From Rotaria sp. Silwood1 (lineage: Eukaryota; Rotifera; Eurotatoria; Philodinida; Philodinidae), in NCBI GenBank assembly GCA_905250075.1, contig CAJNOP010000009.1, positions 2,623,581 through 2,687,580 on the forward strand: 64,000 nt of DNA, given 5' to 3'. The position numbers and the translations under genes are program-made. Of this stretch, positions 1 to 11,040 are shown one piece after another. The notes below the pieces were generated by a model, which worked only from the letters and a program-made list of their open reading frames with translations, was not told where the DNA came from and made no database searches. Each line of letters starts with the position of its first letter. The first letter of the stretch is position 1.

Positions 1-745
1 TATATATTAGCAGCACATCATCACAGTTCGGTGTGGGCATGGATATGTGCGTATATAGTTCAAATCTACATCCATATGGACACCCGCACACGCACAATAG
101 CACTCACATCCACGCTAGGATTCATACCATCTACTCACACATAATCTTCTTAACCAACATATTCATATTTTATCCTGCTTGCCTATTTCCATATTCGTTG
201 ACACATTGAAGGATAGTTGATAAAAGTTTCAATGTGAATTTTTAAATTTTATCTTCAATAATGGAAACAAGAAATCAGATAAATGCTGTGATAGACCACA
301 AGACTAACAAGCAGCAGGTTATCCTTGTACATATAAACGTATGACATTTAGAGTAAAAGTCTGCGTTATTTAGCGAAAATGATTCAACATCATTCTGAAA
401 CGGGAAGAATCTCTATAATCATTGGAGAGAAAGAACTGAAAAGTAGAAAGCGTGTTTCGCACTGAGCAATAGTGAAATCAATATATGAACATGAAGTAAA
501 AACAAAAAACGATGAGGAATTAAAAAATGAAGTGAAAACAGAAACTGGATGATAGCAGCATAGTAACACTTGAAGACGAACGCAGAGTTCCTATAGTATG
601 AACGCATGTCGAAAATATTCGTATTCAATAAACAGACAGAGGAGCATTCGATACGAGTTCTTGTTGGCTTCTAAAGAAGTTTACGCACATGTTAAATACG
701 CACTGTAGTTTGAAGAGCTATTGTTTATGAGTTCCGCATGTTAAC
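1..745. other. Left-edge AT-rich noncoding DNA
   Basis: No convincing gene, RNA or transposon end is visible here. Short open frames lack domain-like content. The stretch lies 3' of murD2. Confidence 0.5.
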
Positions 746-769
746 CCTGTCAAGGATTATCCTGACAGG
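746..769 (-). terminator. Hairpin overlapping the murD2 stop codon
   Basis: The arms CCTGTC and GACAGG, extended by one A-T pair, flank a short loop and span the murD2 TAA. The fold resembles a bacterial terminator stem. There is no T-run on the 3' side of the minus strand, so termination function is doubtful. It may be a relic of the donor operon or chance. Confidence 0.2.
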
Positions 770-2142
770 CCTTTCTCAATCAAATGTATGAATGTGGTAC
801 CTCTCTCTTCGAAATTCGTAAACATATCGTAACTAGCGGCAGCTGGTGAAAGCAAACAAGTCTTACCAACTCGAGTAACTTTGAAAGCGATATCTACTAC
901 TTCTGCATATGTTTTCGTTATATAAAGGTGATTTTCTGGTAGTAAGTTTTTGTCGAAAGCTTCATGCATTCGTTTGCCAGCAGATCCAATAAAGATCAAG
1001 TTTGGAATAGGATGCTGGTAAATAAATTCTATTAAGCTAGAGTAGTCGATTCCACGATCAAAGCCACCCAGAATCAGAGTATCTACATTTTGAATCGTTT
1101 TCAAAGCTGCGATAGTAGTTTCAGGAATTGTTGAAATGGAATCGTTGTAAAAATGAATGCCCCGAAAATTTCCAACATACTCAAGTCGATGAGGAAGCGA
1201 CTTGAAATCATTAAATCCTTCTTGTATAGTATCATCCGGTACAGTTAGAATTCGACAAACTGCAGCTGCTGCCATCATATTGAATAGATTATGATCACCC
1301 ATGAGAGTCTTACGACCATTTGCGTCATAAAACAATACTGAATGCCCTTGTTCAGCTATAAATATCTGATTATTCATTATGTAGAACCCATCTTTCAATT
1401 GTTGAGTAACACTCAAAGCAACTCTCTTTCGAGGGTCTTTGAAATCAGCAAGGAAATCAGTGATGATAGCATTATCGGCGTTATAAATCACAAAGTCCTT
1501 TTCATTCTGAAAACGCACTATATTCAGTTTCGATTGCTGATACTGCTCGTATGAGCAATAATAATCCAAATGTTCTTGGAAAATATTCAGCAACACGCTT
1601 ATACGAGGTGCCTGGCGAATAAATTGTAATTGATGTGAAGATAACTCATAAACAATAAGCGTTTCTGACGTAATTTGATCTATCATATCAAATGGAGGAA
1701 TACCTATGTTTCCTACTAGAACAACATTTGTTGTATATTTTTGAACAATATGATAAATCAATGAAGTTGTTGTACTTTTCCCTTTCGTTCCAGTGATTCC
1801 AATGGTTTGAGAGCTAAAAACACTTAAAAATAGATCTGCTTGAGAAGAAATTCGCGGATCGTTAGCAAGTTTTGGATGATGTTTAAGTGAAATTCCGGGA
1901 GTTTTTATTATCAGATCGTATTCCGATAAATCCTCAAGATAATTGTCTCCTAATCGCAACACGACTTTTGGATCATTAGCCAATTGTTGATTGTCGATCA
2001 GATTCATATTTCGATCGGCAATAGACACTGTTCGATCAGGTAAAAATTTTCGAATAGTACGATATGTTGATTGTCCTTCACGTCCAAAACCAAGGATAAG
2101 AATATTCTGATGATCGAATAATTTCTTCAATAAACACTGCAT
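757..2142 (-). CDS. murD2: Mur ligase, MurD/MurD2 type (UDP-MurNAc-L-Ala:glutamate ligase)
   Basis: This is an intact, intronless 461-codon reading frame, close to bacterial MurD length. Visible features in order: an N-terminal nucleotide-binding-like stretch with LGFGREGQST (about residues 17-26); the ATP P-loop GITGTKGKST (115-124); the Mur-ligase motifs ELSSHQL (166-172) and NIFQEHLDYY (186-195); then HRLEYVG, NDSIST and LLSPAAASYDMF in the C-terminal domain. The family joins glutamate to UDP-MurNAc-L-Ala with ATP in the bacterial cytoplasm. MurD and MurD2 (which uses L-Glu) cannot be separated by motifs alone. The MurD2 call rests on the adjoining, overlapping murL, since MurD2 and MurL are known to act together in Xanthomonas. 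The start codon lies inside the murL end, giving a 16-nt overlap. No introns or breaks are seen, so the protein may be made. Bacterial origin by transfer is inferred; the exact donor is not known. Confidence 0.9.
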   Translation of the reverse strand: MQCLLKKLFDHQNILILGFGREGQSTYRTIRKFLPDRTVSIADRNMNLIDNQQLANDPKVVLRLGDNYLEDLSEYDLIIKTPGISLKHHPKLANDPRISSQADLFLSVFSSQTIGITGTKGKSTTTSLIYHIVQKYTTNVVLVGNIGIPPFDMIDQITSETLIVYELSSHQLQFIRQAPRISVLLNIFQEHLDYYCSYEQYQQSKLNIVRFQNEKDFVIYNADNAIITDFLADFKDPRKRVALSVTQQLKDGFYIMNNQIFIAEQGHSVLFYDANGRKTLMGDHNLFNMMAAAAVCRILTVPDDTIQEGFNDFKSLPHRLEYVGNFRGIHFYNDSISTIPETTIAALKTIQNVDTLILGGFDRGIDYSSLIEFIYQHPIPNLIFIGSAGKRMHEAFDKNLLPENHLYITKTYAEVVDIAFKVTRVGKTCLLSPAAASYDMFTNFEERGTTFIHLIEKGLSG

Positions 2143-3512
2143 TTTAATATACGCTCGAAGTCTTCAGTTAGAAAATGTTCTCCAAGAAAATTTTGCTCTA
2201 TGGAAATGGAAGATGTCTGAGGTAATATAGTACTTGCGAAGTAACTCAGCAAATATGGGTGTTCATCGGGATAATGTGCCAAAGCCATTTTTAAAGCTGT
2301 TTTTACTTCGGCGCAGGTACCAACACATTCGAATGGTTTACTGTTTTGTAGTCCAATCAATTGTTCGTATTCTGTTTTAAGTGCAGCTTTATCTAGTAAG
2401 TTTTCGCCAAAAATTTCTTCTAGCTGTTTAGGAACAATAAAAGGAGAAAGAATAATAAACGTAAATAAACATTTCGAGCATTGACAGCACCAAGTATCGT
2501 TTTTGCTGCCTACGTTGCAACTTTTAAATACGGAGAAGTATTTGGGCTCTTTAGCAAATAACTTAGCAATCGTTAATTCTTGTAACGGTCTCAGGAAGCT
2601 GAAATAATTAAAATCTACTGAAATATATTGACTGACATAGAATCGAAAATCTCGTTCGAATTCGATTGATTTAGAATATTGATGATTTACAGTTGAATCC
2701 TTGATTGTTGACTCATTCGCACTGGATTCGTTTGACAGAGCTATGTGTTTGGTTCTGGTTCCTGCTGAAATCAAGAGGGTTACAAATGCAAGCATGGCTG
2801 AAAATGGAGTGTGTCCATTCAAGAAACCTTGTTCATTAAGTCTGATCAATTGCGGATCCAATGTTCTTTGAATTTCAACTATGTCGGCTCGTGAGAAACC
2901 TGCCATTAGAGCACTCTCAAGTGTAGCTTGACGAGGATTGATAATCATGGGAATTTTAGGTTGCGAATATTTTTTCAGTAGTTCCAATGTGACTATGGAA
3001 TCTTTCCCTCCTCCAATCGGCACAATGACACCATCGTTGAGTGTATAAATTTGAGTATGTAATGCGCTTTCGCTATTCGTATCGATTTCCATGAAGTTAT
3101 CAACAGTGGCATCATTGATACCGTTCCGATAGAAAAATTCCCCTAATCCATGGAAGTACAAGTTTTTCCACCATTGTATCTGTTCACATGTTAAATGATG
3201 TGGCTTTATATAGACTTTTGGAGAACAGGTTGCTTTCCAGTAACTAATTAGCTCAATCATCCCGATATGGAAAATTAGATTATCGAGATGTGGTACAAAT
3301 AACTTTTCAAAACAATAGAACCGTCGCATTGGGATATTTAACTTAGTAGTGAAAAAGAATTCATCAGAAAGGTTGAAAAAAAATTGTACGAGCACTGCAT
3401 CTTGATGAATTCCATACTCATAACGTTCGTAAATAAAAAATGGATAACGTTGTCTCAATGTATCATATTTGAATTTATTTGATTGCATTATTTCTAGAAA
3501 AGAAACGGACAA
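2127..3512 (-). CDS. murL: MurL: UDP-MurNAc-L-Ala-L-Glu epimerase
   Basis: This is an intact intronless frame of 461 codons. Diagnostic features are the PP-loop-like ATP motif IGGGKDS (about residues 166-172), GHTPFSAM (233-240), a NESSANE segment followed by NHQYSKS (about 261-282), and a cysteine cluster CCQCSKC (342-348). These fit MurL, which flips the terminal L-Glu of UDP-MurNAc-L-Ala-L-Glu to D-Glu in an ATP-dependent reaction. It is the partner of the downstream murD2, whose start codon it overlaps. The longest frame starts at 3512. A second ATG at 3488 (residue 9) sits 5 nt after a pyrimidine-rich TTTCTTTTCTAG, which looks like a eukaryotic splice acceptor, so the real start may be the second Met. 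No frameshift or stop is seen. MurL is a bacterial family, so transfer is inferred. Confidence 0.88.
   Translation of the reverse strand: MSVSFLEIMQSNKFKYDTLRQRYPFFIYERYEYGIHQDAVLVQFFFNLSDEFFFTTKLNIPMRRFYCFEKLFVPHLDNLIFHIGMIELISYWKATCSPKVYIKPHHLTCEQIQWWKNLYFHGLGEFFYRNGINDATVDNFMEIDTNSESALHTQIYTLNDGVIVPIGGGKDSIVTLELLKKYSQPKIPMIINPRQATLESALMAGFSRADIVEIQRTLDPQLIRLNEQGFLNGHTPFSAMLAFVTLLISAGTRTKHIALSNESSANESTIKDSTVNHQYSKSIEFERDFRFYVSQYISVDFNYFSFLRPLQELTIAKLFAKEPKYFSVFKSCNVGSKNDTWCCQCSKCLFTFIILSPFIVPKQLEEIFGENLLDKAALKTEYEQLIGLQNSKPFECVGTCAEVKTALKMALAHYPDEHPYLLSYFASTILPQTSSISIEQNFLGEHFLTEDFERILKCSVY
3483..3506 (-). promoter_or_regulatory. Possible splice or trans-splice acceptor before murL
   Basis: On the minus strand a pyrimidine-rich run ends in CTAG at 3497-3494, followed 5 nt later by the in-frame ATG at 3488. 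Bdelloid rotifers are known to trans-splice a leader onto mRNAs, so this may be a naturalised acceptor. It could equally be chance, because the same bases also read as codons 2-7 of the longest frame. Confidence 0.3.
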
Positions 3513-3837
3513 CTTTATGTAGAAGCCTTTTGCTATGCACTCATAACCGTTTGATACCCCTTAAAATGAGACATATCGTCAAATCACTCAATAGATCTCG
3601 CATTTGTATCTAACTATAAATGTTTTCGTTTCAGATTGAAGAATAGAATTCTTAAAGTTCTTGAGAAATTCATTTTTCGAAATTCAGCATTGATGTCTTT
3701 TACTATTACCCGTCGATTAAAGCGAAGTTTCACTTTTAAATAGTACTTGTTGAGACAAGAAATGCATTAAACCTAAACTCACACCCAAACCGTTTGGGAG
3801 TTTGGGTTTGATACTCAGACTAATGGAGTAATTTCAG
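3513..3837. other. Noncoding DNA upstream of murL
   Basis: AT-rich, with no gene seen. The segment CACACCCAAACCGTTTGGGAG near 3780 is a small dyad (CCAAACCG and CGTTTGG). Confidence 0.4.
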
Positions 3838-4130
3838 CCTATAACATTTCAGAGGCTATGGTGAGAAGGTATCTTTATCATCTCAGGTTTTATTGGAGGT
3901 AGTGTCTGTAACTTTTTCGGAATTATCCAGAGTTAGTATCTCTATCTTTTTATGGAACTCTTAATAGAGGTATAAATAACTTTTTATGGACTACTCAGTG
4001 ATGTTATCTATAATTTTTTTATTGGCTATGTGTAACCTCTATGAATTATTATTAAGAGGTATCTTGTTGTGTTACCTGGAAATTTTCTAGAGTCACCTGC
4101 GGACACTACCTGTATTCTTTTCCTATTTTA
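3838..4130 (+). repeat. Degenerate ~34-bp minisatellite, forward tract
   Basis: Units of roughly 33-38 bp share the pattern GTATCT..AACTTTTTATGGA..ACTC (for example near 3898, 3932, 3967 and 4000). The same unit appears in reverse complement at about 4690-4765 and 5281-5395. Confidence 0.55.
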
Positions 4131-4689
4131 CTTTGGAGCTGAGAATGTTACATGAAATATTCTCAGAAACGTCTAAATTACGGACTTGGAAAGTGTTGAA
4201 CTTTCATGAACTGTTGCAAAGTTTCATGAAGTTTCTTGGGATGTTGTGCTACTTGTTGAGGTCTTTTTAAGTCTTATAAAGTTTGGTAAACATTCGTAGA
4301 ATGTTTTGAAATATCAGCAGTCTTCTAGGATCTAGTAAAGTCTTCTGTAAGTTCTACAGCGATGAAGTTCGCACTGTCGTTGTCTCTATTGAATAGTCTG
4401 AAGCAGGTAAAGATTCTACTTCCAGATAGCTTTGAAAAAGTTATATGTCTACAGGATGTGGCGAAGAAAAAAAAAACTGAGAGAGTTTCAAGAGAAATTT
4501 TCTGATAGTTGCAAAAGGTGTACATAGCACCCTATAAAAGTGGAGAGTTTAGAACTATTTTCATCGTAGGATTTTTTCTTGATAAAAAACCAATTTAGCT
4601 GGGAATAATAAAAGTTCTTTCAAGATGTAAAGCGCAAACCCTTCTACATCTCAAATCTCTGCAACATCCCAACTTGAATAAACTTGAAC
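4131..4689. other. Spacer between opposed minisatellite tracts
   Basis: Repetitive-looking AT-rich DNA with several GTTTCATGAA/AGTTTTG-like fragments around 4195-4300. No gene is supported. Confidence 0.35.
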
Positions 4690-5395
4690 TGACCCTTGAA
4701 AAGTTATAAACATCACCTCCACGTAGCACTCAAAAAATTAAAGATGTCACCTTCAGATAGCCTCTGCACTCTAAAAAAAATCGGTTTTTTACCGAACCCC
4801 TGAAAAAGGTTCCGGAGATTTCTAAAAACGTCCAAAGGTGTCCAACGTCTCGAAAAGAGGATAAAAAAATCTACAAAACCTTTATAGGTTCTTACCGTGT
4901 ACCCAGGATAAGAACCTTTTCCTGCGAAACCTTTTTTTAAAGTTCCGTATAGCAGAAAAAGGTTTCGTAAGAAAATACGAAACCTTTAGAGTTTCGTATT
5001 AAACTCGAGGAAATCATGAGGGTTTAGTATGAAACTATTAGGGTTTGATATGAAACTCTGAAGGTTTCGTATTTTCCTACGAAACCTTTTTCTGCTGTAC
5101 GGAACTTAAAAAACGTTTCGCAGGAAAAGGTTCTTATCCTGGGTACACGGTAAGAACCTATAAAGGTTTTGTAGATTTTTTATCCTCTTTTCGAGACTTT
5201 GGACACTTTTGGACGCTTTTAGAAATCTCCAGAACCTTTTTCAGGGGTTCGGTAAAAAACCGATTTTTTTTAGAGTGTAAAGTTTCAAATATTACCAATT
5301 AGCCCCTAAGAATTTACAGCTATCACATCCTGATCGCTCCTAAAAAGTTACATATATTACTGCCGATAGTCTGTGAAATAGTTTCTGATGAGCTT
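4690..5395 (-). repeat. Reverse minisatellite tract, split by a foldback element
   Basis: Units such as AAAGTTATAAACATCACCTCC and AAAAAGTTACATATATTACT are the reverse complement of the tract at 3838-4130, again at about 33-34 bp spacing. The tract is interrupted at 4767-5277 by the palindromic element listed separately. Confidence 0.5.
4767..5277. mobile_element. Long-arm foldback element (511 bp)
   Basis: The left end CACTCTAAAAAAAATCGG is mirrored by CCGATTTTTTTTAGAGTG at the right end. The arms, about 4767-5005 and 5043-5277, are near-identical inverted copies of about 235 bp around a loop of about 40 bp. Both arms carry repeated GGTTTCGTA words. There is no coding capacity, so this is a MITE or foldback type. 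No clear target duplication is seen. Confidence 0.85.
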
Positions 5396-7739
5396 CAAGT
5401 TGAAATTATTTCTTTGGTCTCTTAGTAACAAATGCAAACTTAAACCCAAACTCATTAGAACAAACTCACTAATCTCAAACGACTTAGGTTTGGTGCATGA
5501 GTAGGTGAAACTCGATTAAGTTTTTAAAAAAATACGAGCCAATAGCTTCTCGATAAAAAATTTTGAGATTTTTATTGGGTTTCCGGCTCATAGTAGAGGA
5601 TATATGAAAACAATCGAGTTACTAAAACGCGAGCTAAATTTTAGCACATAAATAGATCTTGCTATCCTTGAATACGGATAAAAAATTTCAGCGCAAAAAA
5701 GATGCTCTCTTCTTGGCGTATCAAACTTTCAAGGTGTCTATTTCTTAAAGACTTTATGTGGCATAGGTTCACTTTTGAACACTCGACGTCTTAGGAGAAA
5801 AAGATTTAATTTACTCGCAATTTTCTACAGTTATTTTAAGACAACAAGACGTGGATGTATTATTAAGTAATTACCAAATTCCACGCCCACATCCTTATTT
5901 CACACCCAATGAAAACCGGGTTATTATCTCGACAATTAGAAGAATATTGAAAATCTATATTATCAGAAAGCTCAATTTTCGGCATATCATTATGCATTGA
6001 GTGATAGCAGCTAAACGATATTGTTGCAAGGAGGTTAACTTCTATATGCATAGAATCATATGGCAAGCTGTGTCAATAATGTTATGGACGAGACGAAGAA
6101 AACGATAACCTTCTTGAGACTCGAACCCACATCTTCTGCTCGTCGGGCAGATATCCTAAGCTAGTTAGACTAGAGAAAACATCTTAATTTTCGTTTAGCA
6201 TCCGAGTGTATCAACACTGACGCTAATAAAGAGTCTAGATTAAATGAGTATAATGTATAGCTGAAATTTAGTTTTAAACATTTAATCTAAGAAATACGAC
6301 CCATAGCCTGATGCTGGGTTGAGTTAGGAAATTCATTTTATTAGGGCAAGTATACAGAAATGAAGTGGTTATCTTTGAAAATTGTCTGAGTTAAGAAGGG
6401 TGCTGGTGCAGTCGAGAGTGCGAAAATGAAGTGTTTGGATGAAGATAATACTTGCGCCTACATTCATGCTGACAAACGTATCCACATTCAATCCAATATT
6501 CAATATATAAACTTCATTTGCATATACTTTTCATCATAAAATGATTTTTTTCACCGAACCCAACTCAGTTGAATTCAAAGAATACACACTTTCTTACTAT
6601 ATGGTTTCTATATTAAAATCAGTTTTCTATACTGATTTCTCAAAGGGCTGAATTAAATTTCCATGATAATTATTTCTCATAGTTATTTCATTTGAATTTT
6701 ATAGAAATAGAAAATGGCTATGTCATAAAATAGTCTTCTTAGTCTTATTTCATGTTCCTTTACTGTTCAAATGATATTGTAAGTATGACACAATTTATTC
6801 TCACCTCGGTTCGATTGCTACTTATCGATGTTGTGTTTGTTCTACAAATGTATGCGTATGTGCTGCATATGCATGTAATATATTCATCAGCTTGTTTCGT
6901 TCGTCCTTTGCTTACAAGGCCATACGGCCATGTTTATACAAATATTAGTGCTGAATCATCACAACAAATTCAATGGCAAATATGTTTCCTGCTGTGTCAA
7001 TAATAGTAAAAGAGGAATATTTTTTGTAAACAAGGCAAATATGCCATCGTCTATCATGAAATCGATTGCAAAAAGTATAGTGCAACAGAGACATCTTTCG
7101 ACAGCTTTGCAACATTTGATCACATTTCTTACTGAGACATGATGCAGAAAAAAAATGCTTAAGAGCGTGGGATATGTCTGTGACTGTAGATGATGAGTAC
7201 ATTCTAAGACACAGAGTCGTAGAGCTAACTCACACACAAACCGCAACGTTCTTAGCCATAACTATATCTACGCTTCATTTCGTAGTCTTCTTTCGTGGTC
7301 CAGAGCTTCTGTCGTGCCTCACATGATACATAATTTCTGGGTCTACTCTTTGAACATGCCATTTCCACTCTCGAAACAGTCGCTAACACTGAAAAGCCGT
7401 AGATACTACTCAAAGTCTTCAAAAACATACACCCGAGCATTTCAAATCATCAGCTGCCAATATAGGGTTCGTTTCTGGACGTAGCAAACCTATACCAATC
7501 AAAATAAAGCAGTCAGGGCTAGTCGGTGGCCATGTTCTTCCCTGTTAGAAACCGAGATATAGTGAAATAAATTTGCTAGCACTGCCTATAACTAGTCAAA
7601 ACACTGGCATATTCCTTAGTAAATTCATTTTTCTTAATGCCAATTTCAATACAGGGAATATATCATAGATTCATCTTGAAAAAAACTCACGAGTTACTCA
7701 CACACAGGTATATTTTTCATTAGAACCCAATGAGTAGTG
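5396..7739. other. Noncoding AT-rich stretch
   Basis: No gene is supported apart from a tRNA-like relic near 6.1 kb. Open frames on both strands at 6750-7440 overlap each other and lack recognisable protein features. Confidence 0.45.
6104..6185 (-). tRNA. tRNA-like relic (B box and anticodon-arm-like hairpin)
   Basis: On the minus strand CTGC-CCGACGA-GCAG forms a 4-bp stem with a 7-nt loop. Downstream, GGTTCGAGTCT matches a pol III B box or T loop. Position 33 would be C instead of U, the D arm is poor, and acceptor pairing is weak. It is more likely a pseudo-tRNA or tRNA-derived SINE fragment than a working tRNA. Confidence 0.25.
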
Positions 7740-10460
7740 TCCAAAACTTGCAAAACTTGCAACAATCCCTTTAAAACATGCCAACGTTCATAGCAAACGC
7801 CTTTCGACAAACAAGACTTAGCTTGTTCGGCTACCTATCATACATCGACCAATGCAGAATCTCAGCCCCTTTCTGTCGATCCCTACTTTCTATTTGGGCC
7901 AGCAAACCAAATGTTCCAAAATCTAGAAAAGATGGCGAAAATCCTTCAAAAAATTTCAATTTCTGTCGTAAATTCGTCTCGGAAGTATGCATTTCTTTTG
8001 ACAGGACTCCAATCAGATGTAAATCAATGAGCGATGTCTCGGTACATCAATCAATCACTATTTCCTCTCTTGACCACTGATCCACCCTCACTAAACCTGC
8101 AAAGCTAGCAAAAATCATTCAAAAAATTCTGAATTCTCAACATACATAATTTTCTGGTAATATATATACGTTTTACGAAGCCTAAATCATACAAAAATCA
8201 ATGCACAATATTGCGAGACATCCGTAAATCACGATATTGCATATGAGAATGTGGTTTGTTCTGAGAAGAAACAGCAAAAATCAACGAAAACCCTTAAAAT
8301 ACATGCTTACTCACATCGTAAATCGTATTTGGCAAGCAACCATTCGTTTAGCGTAGCATGAATCATCGATCAATCAATGTAGAATTTTCAGCTCTTCTTG
8401 CAAGTCAATATTTGCTCTCTCGATCATCGAACTATACCGTCCAAAATCCGGAAAAACTAGTGAAAACTTACAAAATTTTATCAAATCTCATTGTGAATCC
8501 TCTTCGGGTAATATACATTCGCTTGCTGAAACTTCAAGGATATGTTGATTGATACAGAATCCTATCGGCTCTACATAGACCACCACATTTATTATCTGAA
8601 AATGGTCTTCAGTGCTTAACACTAGTGGAAACTGACAACAATTTCTAAAAGCCTTTCTATTCCCAAAGTAAATTCCTAGCAATCGACATCGATGGGTGTG
8701 GCGGTGCATTTATTATAGGCCAGCGAATAAGGAATCTCGAGGTCTTCTCGTCTACCACTGCTTTCTCTGTCCACCATTGATTCGTAGTTCCAACACCTGC
8801 AAAAACTTTCCAATTCTCCTATCTAGAAAACCTATCAACTTCAATTGGATACTCATTCGGGTACTATGCATTGGTTTGGTGTGTCTTCAGTTATATCGCA
8901 ATTGATGCAGCATCTCGGAATCTATCCATAAAGCACTGCATTTTGTATCGAAAACCGATTTTTAGTGATGTAAACTGTTGAAAATTGACAACAATCCTTT
9001 AAAAGAATGCGTACTCGCAAAGTAACTCCGTTGCAGCCAATGAGCGCTACGTTAGCAGTACATTAATTACGCAGTGGTCAATGCGTAGTTTCTTACCCTT
9101 GCCCTCCATTGTTACTTTCCTCGTGCGCAACAATGTCTAGTGCCCAAAATCTGTAAAAACTCGGCGAAAGTCCCGACAAAGTTTGTCAAATCATATAATA
9201 AATATTTTTCGCATAATATGCATCCGTTTGGTGTGACTTCAATCCTACAGAAACCAATACAGAATCTCACTACCTTCATCTCAATCACTAGTTTTTATAT
9301 TGGCCATTGATCTATAGTGCCCAAAATCCCGAAAAACTGTGAAATTCCTTTAAATAGTTGTCAAATGTCAATCGAAATACTTTTTGAGTAATGTATATTT
9401 GTTTATTGAAGCTTCCATCATACGATAAGCAATTGAGCATGTCTGTAGTTCTCCATATACTACTACATTCTTTATCAGAAAAAAAACTACGGTTTCTAAA
9501 AACTGCAAAAACTGGAATATACACTCATAGACAATGCAACGCGCGAGTTCAAACCTTTTCGATTTGTCGGTGTTAGCTTTTCATTAATCAGTCGTACATC
9601 AATTAATGCCGGACCTCAAACCCTTTCCGTCGATCGCTACTGCCTCTCTCGATCACTAATCTATAGTGCCCAAAAACATGACAAAAACGGTGAAAACCGT
9701 TGAAAGCTAGTGAGCTTTCATCTTAACCCGATTTCAGGTAGCATTTTTAGTCAAGTCAGACATTGAATGCCTCGTCTGTCAATGGAGGCTTTCTCGAGCT
9801 ATTTATAGAGTGCTGTTTTCTTCATTGGAAAACGATCCATGATATTCGAAGTCTTCGAAAACTGTCGAAAAATCCATCAAGTGTTTATAAGTGTCCACCA
9901 TAAATTTTTTAATGCCAATATACATTAATGCAGCGGAGCATAAATTAGATGTCAATCAATGCAGAATCTGGTGCTCTTTTTGTCGAATAGTACTTTCTCT
10001 CTCGCTCATAAATGTATAGTACCCAAAATCTACAAGAACTAACACTAGTCCCTCCAAAACATAACTTTTTCCGTCGGGAATCTTTTTGGCCTAATTTACG
10101 TTTGTTTGTACGACATGAATGATATTTTGAACGCTGCACAATATCATGAACTGTCCATAGGATATTATATTTTTTTATGGCCTATTGTCCTTATAGCCTA
10201 AAACTTGAAAAAACTGAAAAAAAGTGTCTTGAAATCATATTAACGGCTACCGCAAATTGTTCAAGGCTAATATGCTTTCATCTGTGGAGCATGAATCATG
10301 TGTCCATAAATGCAGAATCATGAGGCCTTTCTGTTGACCTCCTGGTTTTATCTCTTGGCAAGGGGCCTCAAGTGCCTCAAGCCTGAAAAACTAGCAAAAG
10401 TCTCTCGAAAACTTCGAAGCTTTCTCCATAGGTCATATTGAGCCTCAATGCGTTTTTTTG
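7740..10460 (+). repeat. Diverged ~176-bp satellite array, forward orientation
   Basis: A landmark of the form TAGTGCCCAAAATCTG.AAAAACT recurs near 7740, 7911, 8089, 8257, 8440, 8610, 8788, 8970, 9139, 9317, 9490, 9665, 9841, 10017, 10193 and 10371. The spacing is 168-183 bp, mostly 175-178. Each unit also carries a GCATGAATCAT..ATCAATGCAGAATC block and a TTTCTCTCTCGATCACT block. Units are strongly diverged from each other, so the array is old. Small open frames inside are shadows. Confidence 0.8.
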
Positions 10461-11040
10461 CCAGCATGAATTGTCAGTCAATGCAAAACCTAGTGGCAGA
10501 TCAATCAACCAACTCAATGCTTTTAGGCAAAACAGCGACAATATGGAAAATAAAACATCTAGGACAATATTACATCTGCATGGAATTCCTTATTATTCCT
10601 TAGGCAATGAAAAAATAAGTAGGTACATATCCAACATCATACTGGCTATAGAGTGAACTGATGGGCGCCTCTCTCAAATGGACGAGCATTATCAAAACCA
10701 CAAGAACCTCGAGAAAATAGGAAAAAGAAAAAGATCAAGGTGCTTAAATTCCTTCAAATCTTTCATCTTTGTTTCCCAAGAAGCAATCAAGTTGTCGATG
10801 AATACTCATTTGACTCTACATTGTTTGACACATAACTCATTCCTCTCAAACAAGTGCATATTACCCGAAAAGGCTTTACGGGGACACGTCTCTTTCGTTT
10901 ACAGCGTTTCTGCGAGTGTTTGAAAGTTGCGTACACTATGGATCATTTGAAAAAAAATTAGTACCCGATGGAGACGCGCAGTATTTACCATTTAAAAACT
11001 TATGCTTCGGGCGTTGACGAACGAATGAATAGGAATCAGG
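10461..11040. repeat. Turn-around zone between opposed satellite arrays
   Basis: Satellite resemblance fades here. After it, the same unit resumes in the opposite orientation. No gene is recognised; two short frames at 10438-10923 have no domain features. Confidence 0.45.
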
